Positions 1-12,562 of a stretch of 64,000 bases of DNA are shown in pieces. Location: the NCBI GenBank assembly GCA_030386875.1, contig CM059558.1, forward strand, positions 13,395,752 to 13,459,751, in the 5' to 3' direction. Numbering within the stretch: the stretch's first letter is position 1; each line of letters starts with the position of its first letter. This DNA is from Morinoia aosen (Eukaryota > Arthropoda > Malacostraca > Amphipoda > Talitridae). Made by a program: the position numbers and the translations under genes. Under the pieces are notes generated by a model. That model had not been told where the DNA came from, did not search any database, and saw only the letters and a list, made by a program, of their open reading frames with translations.

Positions 1-3000
1 CGCTCAACGTAAGAATGGTTCCTCGGTTTCCTTCAAATCTGCCTTGAGTGAGGCGGACGTGAGCTACGCGAAGAATTCCTCCATACACACATAAAATATT
101 TAATTTCCGGTATCCTCAACCAACTCTAGACAAAGCCGAAATTCGTTCGACGGTGTTACTAATCGGTCAAATCACCTCACAAGACTATATGAACATTATT
201 ACACATGATGTACGAACTCGCAGGAGATTTACCTTGTAGGCCGAAATCCTGAATACGCACCAATAAAAAAAAAACACATATGCATTGGGTATTGTCAAGG
301 CGTCTAACTTTACATTATACTCTGCCGCGAAGGCTTTTCTAACGATCAGACATTATGACAACACCGACACACCAGAAAAATTACACATACATTGGGTACT
401 ATCAGGTCATCGGACTTTACGTTATACTCGGCCGCGAAGGCTTTTCTAGCGATCCGACATTCTAGCAATACCGACATACAAAGAAATGCAGAAATAAAAT
501 AGACATAACACAAATTTATCCGATTCTCAGCCCCAGATTCAGAGCAGCACATTTAAATGATTCCACGTTGCTCGACGACATCGTTCGTACATACGATTTG
601 TATATATTCTTTCTGTTTCGAAGTTTCACCAACGTCGTTAAACAACGCATTAAGGGAATTATCACCCTAATGATTATCATGCCTACATGACAATGAACAA
701 AAAATGAAATTAATGACGTATACCAATGATGTTTGAGAATGACCAGCGTCAGCGTCAACAACATTATGGGGAAAGAGTGATCAAGAAATTCCCACACCAC
801 GGCGCTGATACCTTCACCAGTTTGACTCAAATAACTCGTCATTTTGATACGACACATTTATAAATCAATGTTACTGATCATACTCTCTCAGACATTTCCT
901 ACTTTCAAATCCTACATTATAACCTCACGTAATACCACACCTAACTTCACGCACAAGAGAATTTTATAGCCTTGGCTCAGAACGGCCATAATTTACATAG
1001 CTTCGCTGCACCGCAGACTGTCACGCTGATTCTTATTGTCAAGATAAATTCCATGTATTCACTGCAATGCTTTTCATTTCAATTCTCACGCTGTATTAAA
1101 TCCATCTAACAGAAGATAAAGTCTCCATAAGGAATATTGTACATTTCCGACAATGTGAAACGCTCATATTTCCGTGAAGCTAACTCGTTAACTTTGCTTA
1201 AGCAAGAACACACTCTCAGTGTTACACAATAATTCAGTTTGAATTACCGACGAGAATGGACAGCATCATTTAAGAGTTTATAAAATTATTAAATGCATTA
1301 CGCTTGCAACTTCAAAAACGAAATTTATACATCGAGTATTGTAGCTGACTTCATGAAATTCTCACTTTGATACAGCAAAAATCCTCCTTGATACAGCAAA
1401 TCTCCTCTTTAATTTTCATTAACTCCTTAGGAACAAACTCCAATTGGGTGGTATATTCCAGTGTTAACAAAATTATTAAAAGTTTCAATTCATCATGGTG
1501 AGCATCAACTTGAAGGTTCCTATTCTGGGCAATCAACGATTTAAACAAAAATGCGAGCTCAAAATTCAATACGCGCTCAAACTGATACAGAAAATTTATT
1601 TTATCGGCGACATGTAACCGTTTAGACTACAAAAAAATTGCATTTAATCCACGTGTTTACCTTTTAAAATCTACAGACACTTAATATAATAAAAATTCCT
1701 TCCTACCTGAAGGCAGCTAGGATTGAATAATCTTAAATTACTACGCTCTACCGTCGAATTCACATCAAAAGGAAATTTTTAAACATCATGAATTTATAAA
1801 AGTTAAGGAAGCAAAATTTTATGCTCAGTGAATTTGATATAAAGGTATAGATTAACTCATGTCAGGGTCGAACTGGATTGTACACTTGGCACATGGGAAA
1901 ATTTACCCAAAATATTTAATGATTTTAGTGTATTATTATTGAAGCAATTATTTAAATTCTCACTCTGATGCACTGGAGCTTAGCACAATGATCTTGTGAA
2001 TAGAAACGGAGGACGAATTTACTTTACTTAACACACGAGCAGCGGTGTCATTTCTATCTAAGCAAATAAAATTAGACCACGAACTGAATGCGCAGCATCG
2101 TAGGAAATCATCACTTACTTTAAAACACTACATTTAATTTTTATCCTAAGCACCGTCACTTAATTCATTCAACAATTTTGCAACAAGAATTTACCACCCC
2201 TTTGATAGCAAGGAAATTGATTCTCAAAATTCCCATTACTGCTTCTCAGCAGATGTCAATTTAAATACTTGAAGCTCTCAAATATCAACGAATGAAAATA
2301 TGAATTATGTTGCTAAAGCTGATTGGAGAAGCTTGACACACACGAGGTCAAAAAAAATTTTGCAAATCATTTATAAGCGAGGTATCATTAAAAAATGAAA
2401 ATTCCAACTAGATTAATTACTAAATGTCTCAAAGCCCAGAAAAATGTAAACTTGTTTCAAAGATTCACTTGAGATAAGGCGTTGTCTGCTAAAATTACGG
2501 CGTTAGTTTCCAGAACCATCGCTGCACACCTAAATTCAGTTAAACCTAAGAATTGTGCAGATCATAGAAATGCAACCAAAAATTCAGCACTCAAGAAAAA
2601 AAATTTTATCGAACACACTGTCAAGAAAATAGAGTACGCATTTGATGCAATATTCACTCAGACAACATTAACTAGATCAACTCAGCGGCACAAAAGAAAA
2701 ATGAGCAAAGATTCCAGAAGGTATAAATTTCTCGTGGCATTTCGAAATTAATAGACATGGATTACACTCAGTCAAGTACACTTCAAATTGGGCGCTCAGA
2801 AATGGTTCTACTGCAGCTGCAAGAATCTCAAATTTTATTACTCTGTCCTCTCACGCATTTATGACTCAAAGCAGTGAAATGCCATTACAAGCCGACTCAC
2901 TCAGTCTCATGCAGCAGCGGCCCAGCTCTGGCCGGAATCAGTACCAAAATTGGGAGGCACCACAATAACTCGCAGAAAATTAGCACATGACGAAAATTCT

Positions 3001-3720
3001 GCTGCCTATCACGTACCTACACGACTGAATCTAATCCTTGAGAGATTGTAACACAAACAAATTTTTAGTCATTGAATGATTACCAAACAAATTTATCCCA
3101 CGATGAACAAAAATATTTTAATAATGCCGGCTGCACTTCAGAGCTTGCAAATTTTATAACGATTAGCACGGCCAAGAAAATAAAATGCTCTCAGAAGATT
3201 CAACACTGTTATTTTTTTTTTTAAATCTGTTGTGAAACTCGCCAAGAAGACAATATTCAACTTAATCAATTTCACCATTATGACAAAAAATCTGGTCTAC
3301 GCCGGCAATATTGTCAAATGAACTTCTCATTATTCCTGAGAAACTTAATGTCAGAGAATTACACAGCTTTACAGTATTCAGTCAGGCTCACTTCAAATTA
3401 GGCGCTCAGATATAGTCTGACTGCGGCTCAGCTTTACCGCCACAAGAAATTTCCGGTCTTTTATTACCCTTCCAACAGCTCGCCCGGTCTCAGGCGACGG
3501 CAGAGATCTCTAAGTTAGAAATTACTCCCCAAGAATTGGAGCGTACTTAAAATGACACGGGGTGAATTGTACTTGCAGAAAATTCTGCTTAGTTATCGAG
3601 CGACTGTTTGACTGAATAAAAAAAAAGAAGAAACAGATTTTTTAGACAACTGAAAATAATAAAAAAATCTCCATGTTGATATACAGACAGTACGCTTACA
3701 TAGGACAATTAATATATATT
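1..3720. other. Repeat-derived DNA without a supported gene
   Basis: Only short open frames occur and none resembles a known family. There is a tandem duplication at 275-485 and a diverged direct pair at about 2761-2870 and 3375-3480, sharing the phrase cacttcaaattgggcgctca with a few changes. I see no splice-flanked exon, tRNA or promoter. The stretch looks like decayed transposon sequence. Confidence 0.4.
275..485. repeat. Two-copy tandem duplication, period about 108 bp
   Basis: The copies start near 275 and 384. Both contain ccgcgaaggcttttcta followed by a similar cgatc(a/c)gacatt block. Identity is roughly 80% by eye, so the duplication is not recent. Confidence 0.7.
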
Positions 3721-3724
3721 TCTC

Positions 3725-3965
3725 CTGTTGCGATACAGAGAAGAGGGTGGGTTTAGGACCCCCTTTCCATACGCTGAGGGAATTCCAACCCCCACACATG
3801 TTATAGTATTGTCCTTTATGCTTGCGTACACCTGCATACCAGACTTGGAGAATAAAAGAGTTAGCAAGATTAACACGAATTTATTGGGAAACACGTGGAT
3901 AAACACACAAGGCATGGGGACGAAATAATTTGAAATGGCACAACTGCGTCAATGAAAAATACGTA
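3725..3965 (+). repeat. LTR-like segment with AATAAA, copy 1
   Basis: This aligns with 14765-15000: both have a cgatac start, a GT-rich middle, an AATAAAAGA block, then a gattaaca(c/t)g block and a cgaaataat block. Identity is about 65-70% by eye. The AATAAA and the paired occurrence suggest ends of one retroelement family, but no target duplication or primer-binding site was found, so the LTR reading is weak. Confidence 0.35.
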
Positions 3966-5453
3966 AGTTTCTACCGCCACAATATTTAAACACGACATCA
4001 TACAAATGTGCTGCTTACCGAGCCTTCAAGTTACAAATACTCCCTCGTTGACAACGATTCACGCATCCACAGTAACAGAAATCATAATATTTGCGAGAGT
4101 AACACATCACGATTTAACCTGGAATTGTGACACGGTGTCGAATCATACAACGGGAAGTCGATCCTCGACTAAATAGACACAATAAATCGGTTGCCTATAA
4201 AATTAGATGATTCTTCTCGATACTTTGGAAAGCACTTATCTGTGTGCTGCTCTACATCTGAAATTGAACTTCAATCACCACCTAAAAGAGCTCTCACAAC
4301 TATGAAACACTCGCACTTTTGATAATAAATGATTCACTGATGGACATTCACTGACGATGCTGTTGCTCACTGCTGATGTTCAGCGTCGTAGCTTTAGGTT
4401 TGCTGCAGGTGTAGGCTGATGTCTTGCCCGCGCTGCAGCGATGCCTCTGCCGCTCCCTCATCGTGCCGCCGGCATTCCAACTCGAGTTCACAGCCGCCGT
4501 GGTGCCTGGAGTGTCTTAAGAGTTTCAATGGCAAGCCACTTCACTGTAGATTTGCGTGTTGCTTTACGCATTGTGGGTGGACGAACTTAACTGTTTGCCA
4601 TTTGCAATGTTGACGACTGCCGCTGAAGTTGACTGTCAGTTCGACCCCGATGCACAGATGTTGAATGCTCTTGGTTGAATCTCCGACGCGTTTATTCATG
4701 ACGATCACCGATGCGAGGCTGGTTTACTTCGATTAGGCTTCCTTTGTAAGACGATGCTTCAATGACTTCCGACGTCCAACGTTATTTTATGTGCCTCGAA
4801 TTATTAACTTTCAAGTTGCAGTTGGGTATAAGGCCAGCCGACGAGGCTGGCCTATTGTGTAGAACACCCTCAGACGTCTTGCGCAGTCTCTCACGTGTGT
4901 TCAAAAATTCCTCTCCATGCTTCCTCTACACTCCTTATATGTCTTTCGCTTCCCTCCTTCGAGATCGTTCTCGACGCTTCTATTCTACAGAGGCAGCATC
5001 TGCTACCTCATTGGCGGAATTCTTGCTCGTTCTGACGTCTGGGACTCTCATTGGTGCGTGTTGAGACACACCTTCTTGCGTCATACCTTTGGCGCGCGGT
5101 GATTCGCTTAGATTGTGTGGGCCTCTGTTACTACGTCACATCCGCCCAACGCCTTCGAAACCCCGGCTTGCCTTGTGCATGTGTTCGTGTGTGCGTCGTT
5201 CGTTCACGATTCCTGCGCTCGCCTGGTCGCGCACTTAAGACCGTGACATATGATACCTCTACCCCAAACAATCGCCGCTTGTTTTCCCGACCGAACAGTT
5301 AAGAATTGTCCTTAACACACACGTGTAAACTTTGGTCCACATTCTCACGCTCAAGAATAACAGTGATAACGGTTTTTACACATTTTCTTAAAGAGAAGTA
5401 TTTTTGCAAAAAAAATAAAATATGAATTTACGAGACATGTTTCCCAAAATCTT
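3966..5453. other. Non-coding stretch before the gypsy pol region
   Basis: The element that follows should have gag and protease here, yet no frame longer than about 100 codons is open and I see no CCHC zinc knuckle or DTG/DSG protease motif. The region becomes GC-richer near 4420-5250. It may be unrelated sequence or a badly decayed 5' end of the retroelement. Confidence 0.4.
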
Positions 5454-7310
5454 GTGAGGGTAGTATTTCTGGACAAATTCAACCAAATGATTAACGATGT
5501 AGACTTGTCTCACTTAAGCAGCGAACAGAAAATCACCCTTGTAAAGTTAATAAATAAGCATAGGGAGTCGTTCGCAGTTGGAGACGAGATAGGTCTCGCG
5601 CGAAATGCTGTACATAGGTTAGATATTCAGGGTCATGAGCCAATAAATTCGCCTCAATATCGTGTTCCCCATGCTACTAAGCGATTGGTTGAGGAGCACG
5701 TCCAAGAGATGCTGAAACAGGGAGTTATAGAGCCAGCTTACTCCCCATGGTCGTCACCTATTTTGACAGTCAGAAAAAACGATGGGACTCATAGGATAGT
5801 TGTCGATTTTTGTCTTATCAATAAGATTTGTAAGAAGGACACATTCCCAATCCCGAACATGACTGATACTCTCGAAAGTCTAAAGGGCTCAAATTTGTTT
5901 ACCACTCTAGACATGAGAAGCTCCTACCATCAGATTCAATTGTCTCCCGAGAGCAGGGATATCACCGCTTTCAAAACGTCGACGGGCAGTTATAGACACT
6001 TGCGTTCACCTCAGGGTCTCATTACATCTGCGGCTGCGCTTCGAAGAGCAGTTAATATGGCTTTCTCTCCATTCATTTCAAAGTTTCTGTTCTGTTACGT
6101 TGACGACATCATCATTTATTCTAAAGATTTCGAGACACATGTCGAGCATTTGGATAAGGCGTTGCTTCAAACAGCTGCTTCAGGCTTCAAACCTAGTCTA
6201 AAGAAATGTCAATTTGCAACAAGCAGCGTGACTTTCCTTGGTATCAAAGTCAGTTCAGAAGGACTAACCCCCCGACCTGATAAAGTGCGAGCTTTAGCAG
6301 ATGCTTTGAGACCCAGAAGTGTTAAGGAAGTGAAAAGATTTTTAGGCTCCACGGGATTCTTTCGGAAGTTCATTCAGAATTACGCACATATTGCTGCGCC
6401 CCTTACAGAGTTAACCAAGAAGACGAACGCTTTTAGGTGGACTGACGTTCATCAACGAGCTTTCGACGACTTGAAGGATAAACTGGTGTCCGCGCCTATA
6501 CTTAAATTTCCTGACTTTCAGAGAGAGTTTGTTCTGCACACTGATGCCTCGGGCATTGCAATCGGTGGAGTATTACTTCAGATGCATGATGGTGTCGAAT
6601 TGCCAGTAGCATACTATAGTCGAAAACTAAAAGGAAACGAACTTAAATACTCTGCAACAGAACTCGAAGCGCTTGCCATTCATGATTCAATCAAGCATTA
6701 TGATGCGTATCTGTACTTAAATGAATTCGTCGGGGTAACGGACCACCGCCCCTTAACGTTTATCTTTGCTAATAAGACAGGTAATCACCGTATTTCGAGA
6801 TGGGCTTTGCTTCTGCAAGAATATAACTTCTCTGTCAGATATAAGCCAGGAGCGCAACATCACTTGCCAGACTACCTGTCTAGATCTGAGAGAACCGTCA
6901 ACGCTGTTGTTGACGCTGCTGAATCAAACTGTAGTAATAAGAGTGATCCTAAAAATAATGCTAATGTTCCTTCTAGAATTAAGCCTTGTTCTAATAATAA
7001 TGTGACAGGTGCTTCTGCCAGCGACGTGTGTCCCCGACTCACGTCTAGTGAGCAGACAGGTGCTGCTATTGAGGCCGCTCAGCCACCGAGTTTGGATGAT
7101 ATCGCCTTAGAGCAGAGTATGGACCTTTTTTGGTCTACCGTTAGGGATGTGATAAATAATGATGATAAAGGTAACTGTAAGATCTCAAACATTGACGAAT
7201 ACTTTATTGATGATAACAATGTCCTATGTAGGTTGTCGAGAAAGAAACGCAGAAACGGTAGAAGTAATGTACAGATAGTTATTCCTAAGTCTCTAATTAA
7301 GGTTGTTTAA
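5454..7310 (+). CDS. pol: Gypsy-type pol: reverse transcriptase and RNase H
   Basis: Open frame of 618 codons; it opens with GTG at 5454 and the first ATG is at 5487, so the listed start is only the edge of the open frame. Reverse transcriptase occupies about residues 75-245: a GVIEPAYSPWSSPI block, TTLDMRSSYHQIQL, and the catalytic YVDD at 215-218. RNase H follows with HTDASGIAIGGVL and TDHRPL. Two conserved places look degraded: the usual VVDYRxLN reads VVDFCLIN, and the usual MPFGLxNAP reads SPQGLITSA. With no gag or protease and a stop at 7308-7310, this is best read as an old copy. Assignment to Ty3/gypsy is firm; clade is not resolved. Confidence 0.88.
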   Translation: MRVVFLDKFNQMINDVDLSHLSSEQKITLVKLINKHRESFAVGDEIGLARNAVHRLDIQGHEPINSPQYRVPHATKRLVEEHVQEMLKQGVIEPAYSPWSSPILTVRKNDGTHRIVVDFCLINKICKKDTFPIPNMTDTLESLKGSNLFTTLDMRSSYHQIQLSPESRDITAFKTSTGSYRHLRSPQGLITSAAALRRAVNMAFSPFISKFLFCYVDDIIIYSKDFETHVEHLDKALLQTAASGFKPSLKKCQFATSSVTFLGIKVSSEGLTPRPDKVRALADALRPRSVKEVKRFLGSTGFFRKFIQNYAHIAAPLTELTKKTNAFRWTDVHQRAFDDLKDKLVSAPILKFPDFQREFVLHTDASGIAIGGVLLQMHDGVELPVAYYSRKLKGNELKYSATELEALAIHDSIKHYDAYLYLNEFVGVTDHRPLTFIFANKTGNHRISRWALLLQEYNFSVRYKPGAQHHLPDYLSRSERTVNAVVDAAESNCSNKSDPKNNANVPSRIKPCSNNNVTGASASDVCPRLTSSEQTGAAIEAAQPPSLDDIALEQSMDLFWSTVRDVINNDDKGNCKISNIDEYFIDDNNVLCRLSRKKRRNGRSNVQIVIPKSLIKVV

Positions 7311-8500
7311 AACTCAGCCACGACAATGATTTGTCAGCTCACATGGGCTTCCTGAGAACTCTTGAACGTGCCAGAGATAAATTCTTCTGGATTAATCAGA
7401 TCCGTGATGTCAAAGACCATGTGAAGAAATGTTTGTCGTGCCAACGAAGGAAATGGCAGGGTCAATTTAAAGTCCCCTTGGGCAAATTCCCCGAGACTTC
7501 TTACCCCCTTGAAAGAGTTGCTGTTGACCTTGTTGAATTACCTGTTAGTTATTATGGTAACAAATACCTCTTGACCATAGTTGATCATTTCACGAGGTAT
7601 GTCGATGCTTACCCTCTTACAGATAAGTCTGCCGATACTGTCACCAGAGCTTTTGTCCAGTACGTCGGAAAATTTTCAGCCCCAAATACGATTGTCAGTG
7701 ACAGAGGTAGTGAGTTCACAAATAGACTGTTTCAAGAAGTGTGTAAGAACTTGAACACTAAATCTCAAACCACGACTGCATATCACACAATGTCGAACGG
7801 TTGCTGCGAGAGAATGAACGGTATCCTGAAAACTGCAATCTCTCATCTAGCTGCCGAAGATAAGTTCAGCTGGGACGAGAGCGTGGCCTTCGTGACTCTA
7901 GCTGTAAATACCTCCTATCAGACGGCAATTAAAGACACGCCGTTCTTCTTGTTCTACGGCAGAGATGCAAACCTCCCCTACCATGACATATTTAAGGAAC
8001 AGCCAATCAACTATGCCTGTGACAAGGAGTATTCAGTCGAAGTTTCACTCAGGCTCTCCAAAGCATTTGCGGCAGTTCGAAAAAACTCTGAAGCCGCGAG
8101 GCAAGCCGCAGCTAACATTTATAATCGAACGGCCAAAGAATGTGATCTCGAACCCGGGGACCTTATCATGCTTCGGAATGAGTCAGGATATGCCGAGGAC
8201 AGGGCCTTCCCAACGCGCTTCAGGGGCCCTTTCAGAATAATTTCTCGACTCGGAAATAACATCACCATCAGGGGTGTATATTCAGACCGAAAGGAGCAGA
8301 ATATACACTTGAACCGTGTGAAGCGTGCTTATCTAGACGACGCCTTAGCCTTCCCTTTCAACAATGATGAAGAAGAAGATGAACCTCGAGAAGCAGAAAC
8401 GAGCGACGTTCCAGTCGTGCTGAACACGAGCCAGAGAAATGAAGAAATGATCCCTAGGTATTCTCTGAGGAACCGGGCCAGACGTCCAAACTATGTATAA
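7301..8500 (+). CDS. pol: Gypsy-type pol: integrase, in the -1 frame
   Basis: The frame opens after a stop at 7298-7300 and runs to TAA at 8498-8500. The zinc-binding HHCC module is visible (SHDNDLSAHMG, then CLSCQRRK). The catalytic triad is present: D in VAVDLVELP, D in IVSDRGSEF, E in SNGCCERMNG. A basic C-terminal tail follows (YSLRNRARRPNYV). There is no good ATG at the start, so it must be read as a continuation of the preceding frame. The overlap of the two frames is only 7301-7310 and has no clear X-XXY-YYZ slippery site in register, so a disabling indel is likelier than programmed frameshifting. Confidence 0.88.
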   Translation, partial: GCLKLSHDNDLSAHMGFLRTLERARDKFFWINQIRDVKDHVKKCLSCQRRKWQGQFKVPLGKFPETSYPLERVAVDLVELPVSYYGNKYLLTIVDHFTRYVDAYPLTDKSADTVTRAFVQYVGKFSAPNTIVSDRGSEFTNRLFQEVCKNLNTKSQTTTAYHTMSNGCCERMNGILKTAISHLAAEDKFSWDESVAFVTLAVNTSYQTAIKDTPFFLFYGRDANLPYHDIFKEQPINYACDKEYSVEVSLRLSKAFAAVRKNSEAARQAAANIYNRTAKECDLEPGDLIMLRNESGYAEDRAFPTRFRGPFRIISRLGNNITIRGVYSDRKEQNIHLNRVKRAYLDDALAFPFNNDEEEDEPREAETSDVPVVLNTSQRNEEMIPRYSLRNRARRPNYV

Positions 8501-10690
8501 TTGCTTGTGTCTTGCAAGGACGTCCCAAAACTTCGATAATGATTACCTCATTTCATTCTCAAATGTACTATGTTTAATGTTAAGAATGTTTCCGAATCAT
8601 TTCCCTCGTGTTTAACATTTCTTTCATATTACAAATTTAGGATAAGTGCTTTGACTTAGAATTAACTGATTTCTCCAGCGAAATGCGAGTAGGATGCTTT
8701 TACCCTCTTGTATTACGTGTTTAATGTCGATTTGATAAACCAATTTATGTATTTACCTTGATGATGCTCATTAATTAGATAGAAATTTTACTCGATGTCA
8801 AATTTGTATCCCGTTCATGTGTCTTTTCATAACTCCTCTACAGGAATGCGTGCTAATACATAGAAAATTTCTTTTACAGCACACTAGCTATCTGAATATT
8901 GTATAATGTATTGTGTATTTCTAATCCGTTTCCTTTACTTTACATTTCTTTCATTTCGTGTTAGTTATAACGTTCTCTAATGGATTTCTTTGAGCTTATT
9001 GCGCGTTAGATTATTTTGATCTAGTTATGTGCTGTTGAAGGATGATACACCGGGTTGTAAATGGCAAGGGAGAGATGGGATGAGTAGATGGATAGCAATT
9101 AATTGCAATGCTCAAAGAAATCCGAAGGGAAATATTTTGTCAAGCCCTGAAATTAACATCGAATGGTTGTTCCAGCAACACGGTGCCTGCCGCGGCACGC
9201 AGGCAAGCGACTGACTGAGACGAAGGCTGCACATCAGAGCAGCACAGCGACCGCGGGAGGCAGTGCTCATGCTGAGTGCCCATTGACGCGTTGGCAACAC
9301 CGCTCTGTCTGCCAGCTGTCCTGCTACGCTTTGCTACGACTTTGCGGTTAAAGGGCCCGTCGCAGCTGTCTGGGTATGCTACAACCGTAGCTGTGCATGG
9401 TGCAATCGGCGGGCGAGTGAACTTCCATCTGCAGGGACGGTGCACGCACTCGTTCAAGGAATGGACTTTTCTCCTGAACATCTATATTTTCGCCGGACAT
9501 GGATTCAACAACGGCGAAGGAAAATAAAGAAGGTACCGATGGACATCAATACGTCCATAATAACTACACGCAGGAGGTTGAGTATGGACTGATCGAGTAA
9601 ACACTCGATGTTTATATTAATAGGGTGGTTTTTACCCCTGGACGTCTTCAGAAGGCCTCTGATAGAACGTCGACAGCCGCGGGAGAAGATCTTCGGTAGT
9701 AAACTGGAACAGGGCGTCCCGACGACGACAGTAAGCTACTGTGAATTTAGGATCTTCGATTCAGAAGTGCGTCAGAAGCAAAAATCTCAAGGCTTGTCTA
9801 ATTTCACCCCTACAATGAAGTACGAATCTCAGATACGTATCTTCAGTAGACGGAAGCTTCCAGTTCGCATTCAGGAGGATGCTGAGAAATATACGATGGG
9901 GGGATTTTGTTATTTCCCTAGTACAAACCGTTAAATTCTACCACAAAAAAAGAGTAAGGGCGGTTGAACATGGGTCTGCGCCTGGTCAGCTATCGGAAGA
10001 AAATCGCAAGTTCAGCATAACACGGCACGCCAGAAGGCGAAGCATACGCTTACGCAGCGACAACTTGGCGGTTATAAAAAAAAGAAGTACCCTCAACAAC
10101 AGAGCGGCCTCAAGCTTACAGCAGGAGCAGGGTATTGACAGTGACGACAGCAGCAGGGAACAGCGACAACAACAGCGATCAGCAGCAGTACACGACAACA
10201 TGGGCAGCTGGGCGATGGAACAGCACAGGTTATAACGGCTTTCTGAAGCTGCGGCTATCCCAGCAGCATGAGAGCTATTTAAAGAATACGACGGTAGTTA
10301 GAGGCATCATTCCCGCCTGAGAAATCGCCGTTGGAAGGTCTCCTAGTGTCACTTCTTTAACTTGTTAAATTTGCATACGGCTGCACACCGTATTAGACTC
10401 TGATTTTGTGTTAACTTCACGTAATAACTTAACGTAAAATACGAGACCCTGCTATCGTACTTCGTCATCGCTGCATACTTCAAGTTACGTGAAATTGTAA
10501 TGATTGTTATCCCTGTATTTGCTAGTTCCATCGATCTCTTGTCATGTGTTCATCCTTCATTAAAACAAGAAAAATGTGTGGCCACATTAAAAGAGATGTG
10601 TTTTCTTTCTGAAAATAACTCTTTTGATTTGAAGATCCGACTTAAAATAATTGAAAATTTGAAACGACGATAAACCTGGATTTGAAAAGA
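8501..10690. other. 3' flank of the retroelement; no supported gene
   Basis: Contains AATAAA at about 9521-9526, after which sequence turns GC-richer and has a CAG-rich patch near 10130-10200. The longest frames (about 110-118 codons at 9608-10235) have no recognisable domain and no splice context. Part of 9080-9600 could be a 3' LTR, unproven because its partner is absent. Confidence 0.35.
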
Positions 10691-11700
10691 AAAGTAGGGT
10701 ATAACAGATATGTGAAATGGAATTTCAACACACATTTGCTTCCATAAAAAAATTTGATTTTCGCTATTAAAAAAAGATATCGCCCAAACATATGAAATTA
10801 TATATATATAAATATATATAAACATATATTTATATATATTTATAAATAAATATAAATATATGTATAGATATATATAAATATATATTTATATATATATTTA
10901 TATATTTATATATATTAGGGCAACACACTACTCCTACAATTTTTAACGTAGAAGCTTGATTTTGGTCTCATTCGACGCGGAAAGACTGTGGCAACTGAAA
11001 AATGAAGTTTTTTAAAACTTCGAATTAGGAAAAAATTGATGAATTTATTTGTTTAGATAATTTTTTTTTCCAAATTTCAGTTTTTTACTTTTCTATTGCA
11101 ACTAGGTAAACGAAAAGGCATAAAAATGTACAAAATTGAATTTCAAACACAATTGCTTCTATAAAATTTTTCAATTTTTGCAATAGAAAAATAGTTATTG
11201 GGTAAACTATAAAATTATACACATGTGCGCAAAGCACTACTCTGTCTACAATTTTCAGCGTAAAAACGTGATTTTGGTTTCATTCGACCGGTAAGACAGT
11301 CGAAACAGCGTAGCGAAGTGTAATTCCACTTGAACTCTAAATTGGATTATATGGGGAAAAATCTTGGGCTATTTAGGAAAAATTTTCATGGACAAATGTA
11401 TCAATAACTTTTTAAGTTATTGATATTTTATTCGAAATTAAAAAAAAATCGAAATTAAATTCGAATTTTTTCGAAAATTTCTAATTCGAAATTAAAAAAA
11501 AATTCATTTTCCAATTGCCACGTGAAATGAGACCAGAATCAAGCTTTTGCGTGGAAAATGGTAGGAGTAGTGTTTTGCGCAAATATACATATATAGTTGT
11601 ATTTGTTTGCACAACAACTTTTTCTTTAGCGAAAATCGACAATTTTAAGAGAAGTGGAGTGTTTAAATTTAACATATTTGTACGCCATTTCGTTCCCTAG
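10690..11700. repeat. Interspersed element in direct and inverted copies
   Basis: A block containing a tggaatttcaa...ttgcttc...gattttggt(c/t)tcattcgac series occurs near 10690-10980, again at 11130-11310 in the same orientation, and inverted at about 11500-11690. The first copy is interrupted by an AT-only tract (10797-10916). The inverted arm makes a palindrome-like block, as in foldback or MITE-type elements. Confidence 0.5.
10797..10916. repeat. AT-rich microsatellite
   Basis: About 120 bases of alternating tata/aaat without G or C except scattered single bases. It interrupts the repeat block described here. Confidence 0.9.
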
Positions 11701-11829
11701 GTGCAATAGAAATGGGAACCGTAAAATTTGAAAAGTAGATTAATTCGGGGATTTCAGGATAGGAGGTCTCCTGAAGTGAAAAATCAACGTTCATTTGCTC
11801 GTTTGGTAAATTTTACCCTCAGCATGAAA

Positions 11830-12035
11830 TAGTACCGGGCATAAAATAACCTATTTTCAGCCCGACGTTGGAAATACTTAAAATAACTACTACTTACTAA
11901 GCGCAGCACTAAATCTTTAACAAGAAGTACCGGGCAAGAAAGTACTGGGTATAAAATAACCTATTTTCAGCCCGACGTTGGAAATACTTAAAATAACTAC
12001 TACTTACTAAGCGTAGCATTAAATCTTTCACCAGA
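11830..12035. repeat. Two-copy tandem duplication, period about 110 bp
   Basis: Both copies contain ataaaataacctattttcag and the run tactacttactaagcg. They are nearly identical, so the duplication is recent. No coding content. Confidence 0.85.
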
Positions 12036-12530
12036 AGAAAGAGTGGTGCAGCATTGTAAAAATTTGGAATTATTAATTCATTTTAAAATTCTGAAAGACG
12101 TAGCCGTTTCAAATTTTCAGACATGGTTCTTCTCTGAGCTAAGTATTGAGCTCTCACGATGCCTCAGCTACATCCGAAACGTAGAAAGGTTTATGCCCAT
12201 GTTCGGTTAGTATTCACACGAGTTTCAATTCTCTTTGTTCAGTCGCTGAAATTATCAATTTCTGATAATATATATTTTACTTCCCAATTTCGTTGTAGAT
12301 AAGTTGATTTCAATTCAAAATCTCATCTTAATATCAGTTTTTACGCCGCGAATAGTCTATCTAGTTGTACACCTTTGATAGTTTGTTAGTACACCTCGTA
12401 TAGTTTGTCTATAAGTACTCCTCGTATGGAACATTTGTCTTAGGACGTCTTATATTAAGAAATTTTAAAAGCCAATATGTTGGCATGTATATCATGTGGC
12501 AACGTCGTTGGATATGAACGGTTTTTCTTT

Positions 12531-12562
<32 letters not shown>

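Larger units (their letters stand above)
5454..9080 (+). mobile_element. 5'-truncated Ty3/gypsy-type LTR retrotransposon
   Basis: Order of domains is reverse transcriptase, RNase H, then integrase, which is diagnostic for Ty3/gypsy rather than Ty1/copia. gag and protease are missing upstream. pol is split between two frames at 7301-7310. A purine-rich tract at 9066-9080 (aagggagagatggga) followed by TG could be the polypurine tract and the start of a 3' LTR, but I found no matching 5' LTR. The copy is probably inactive. Confidence 0.8.
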
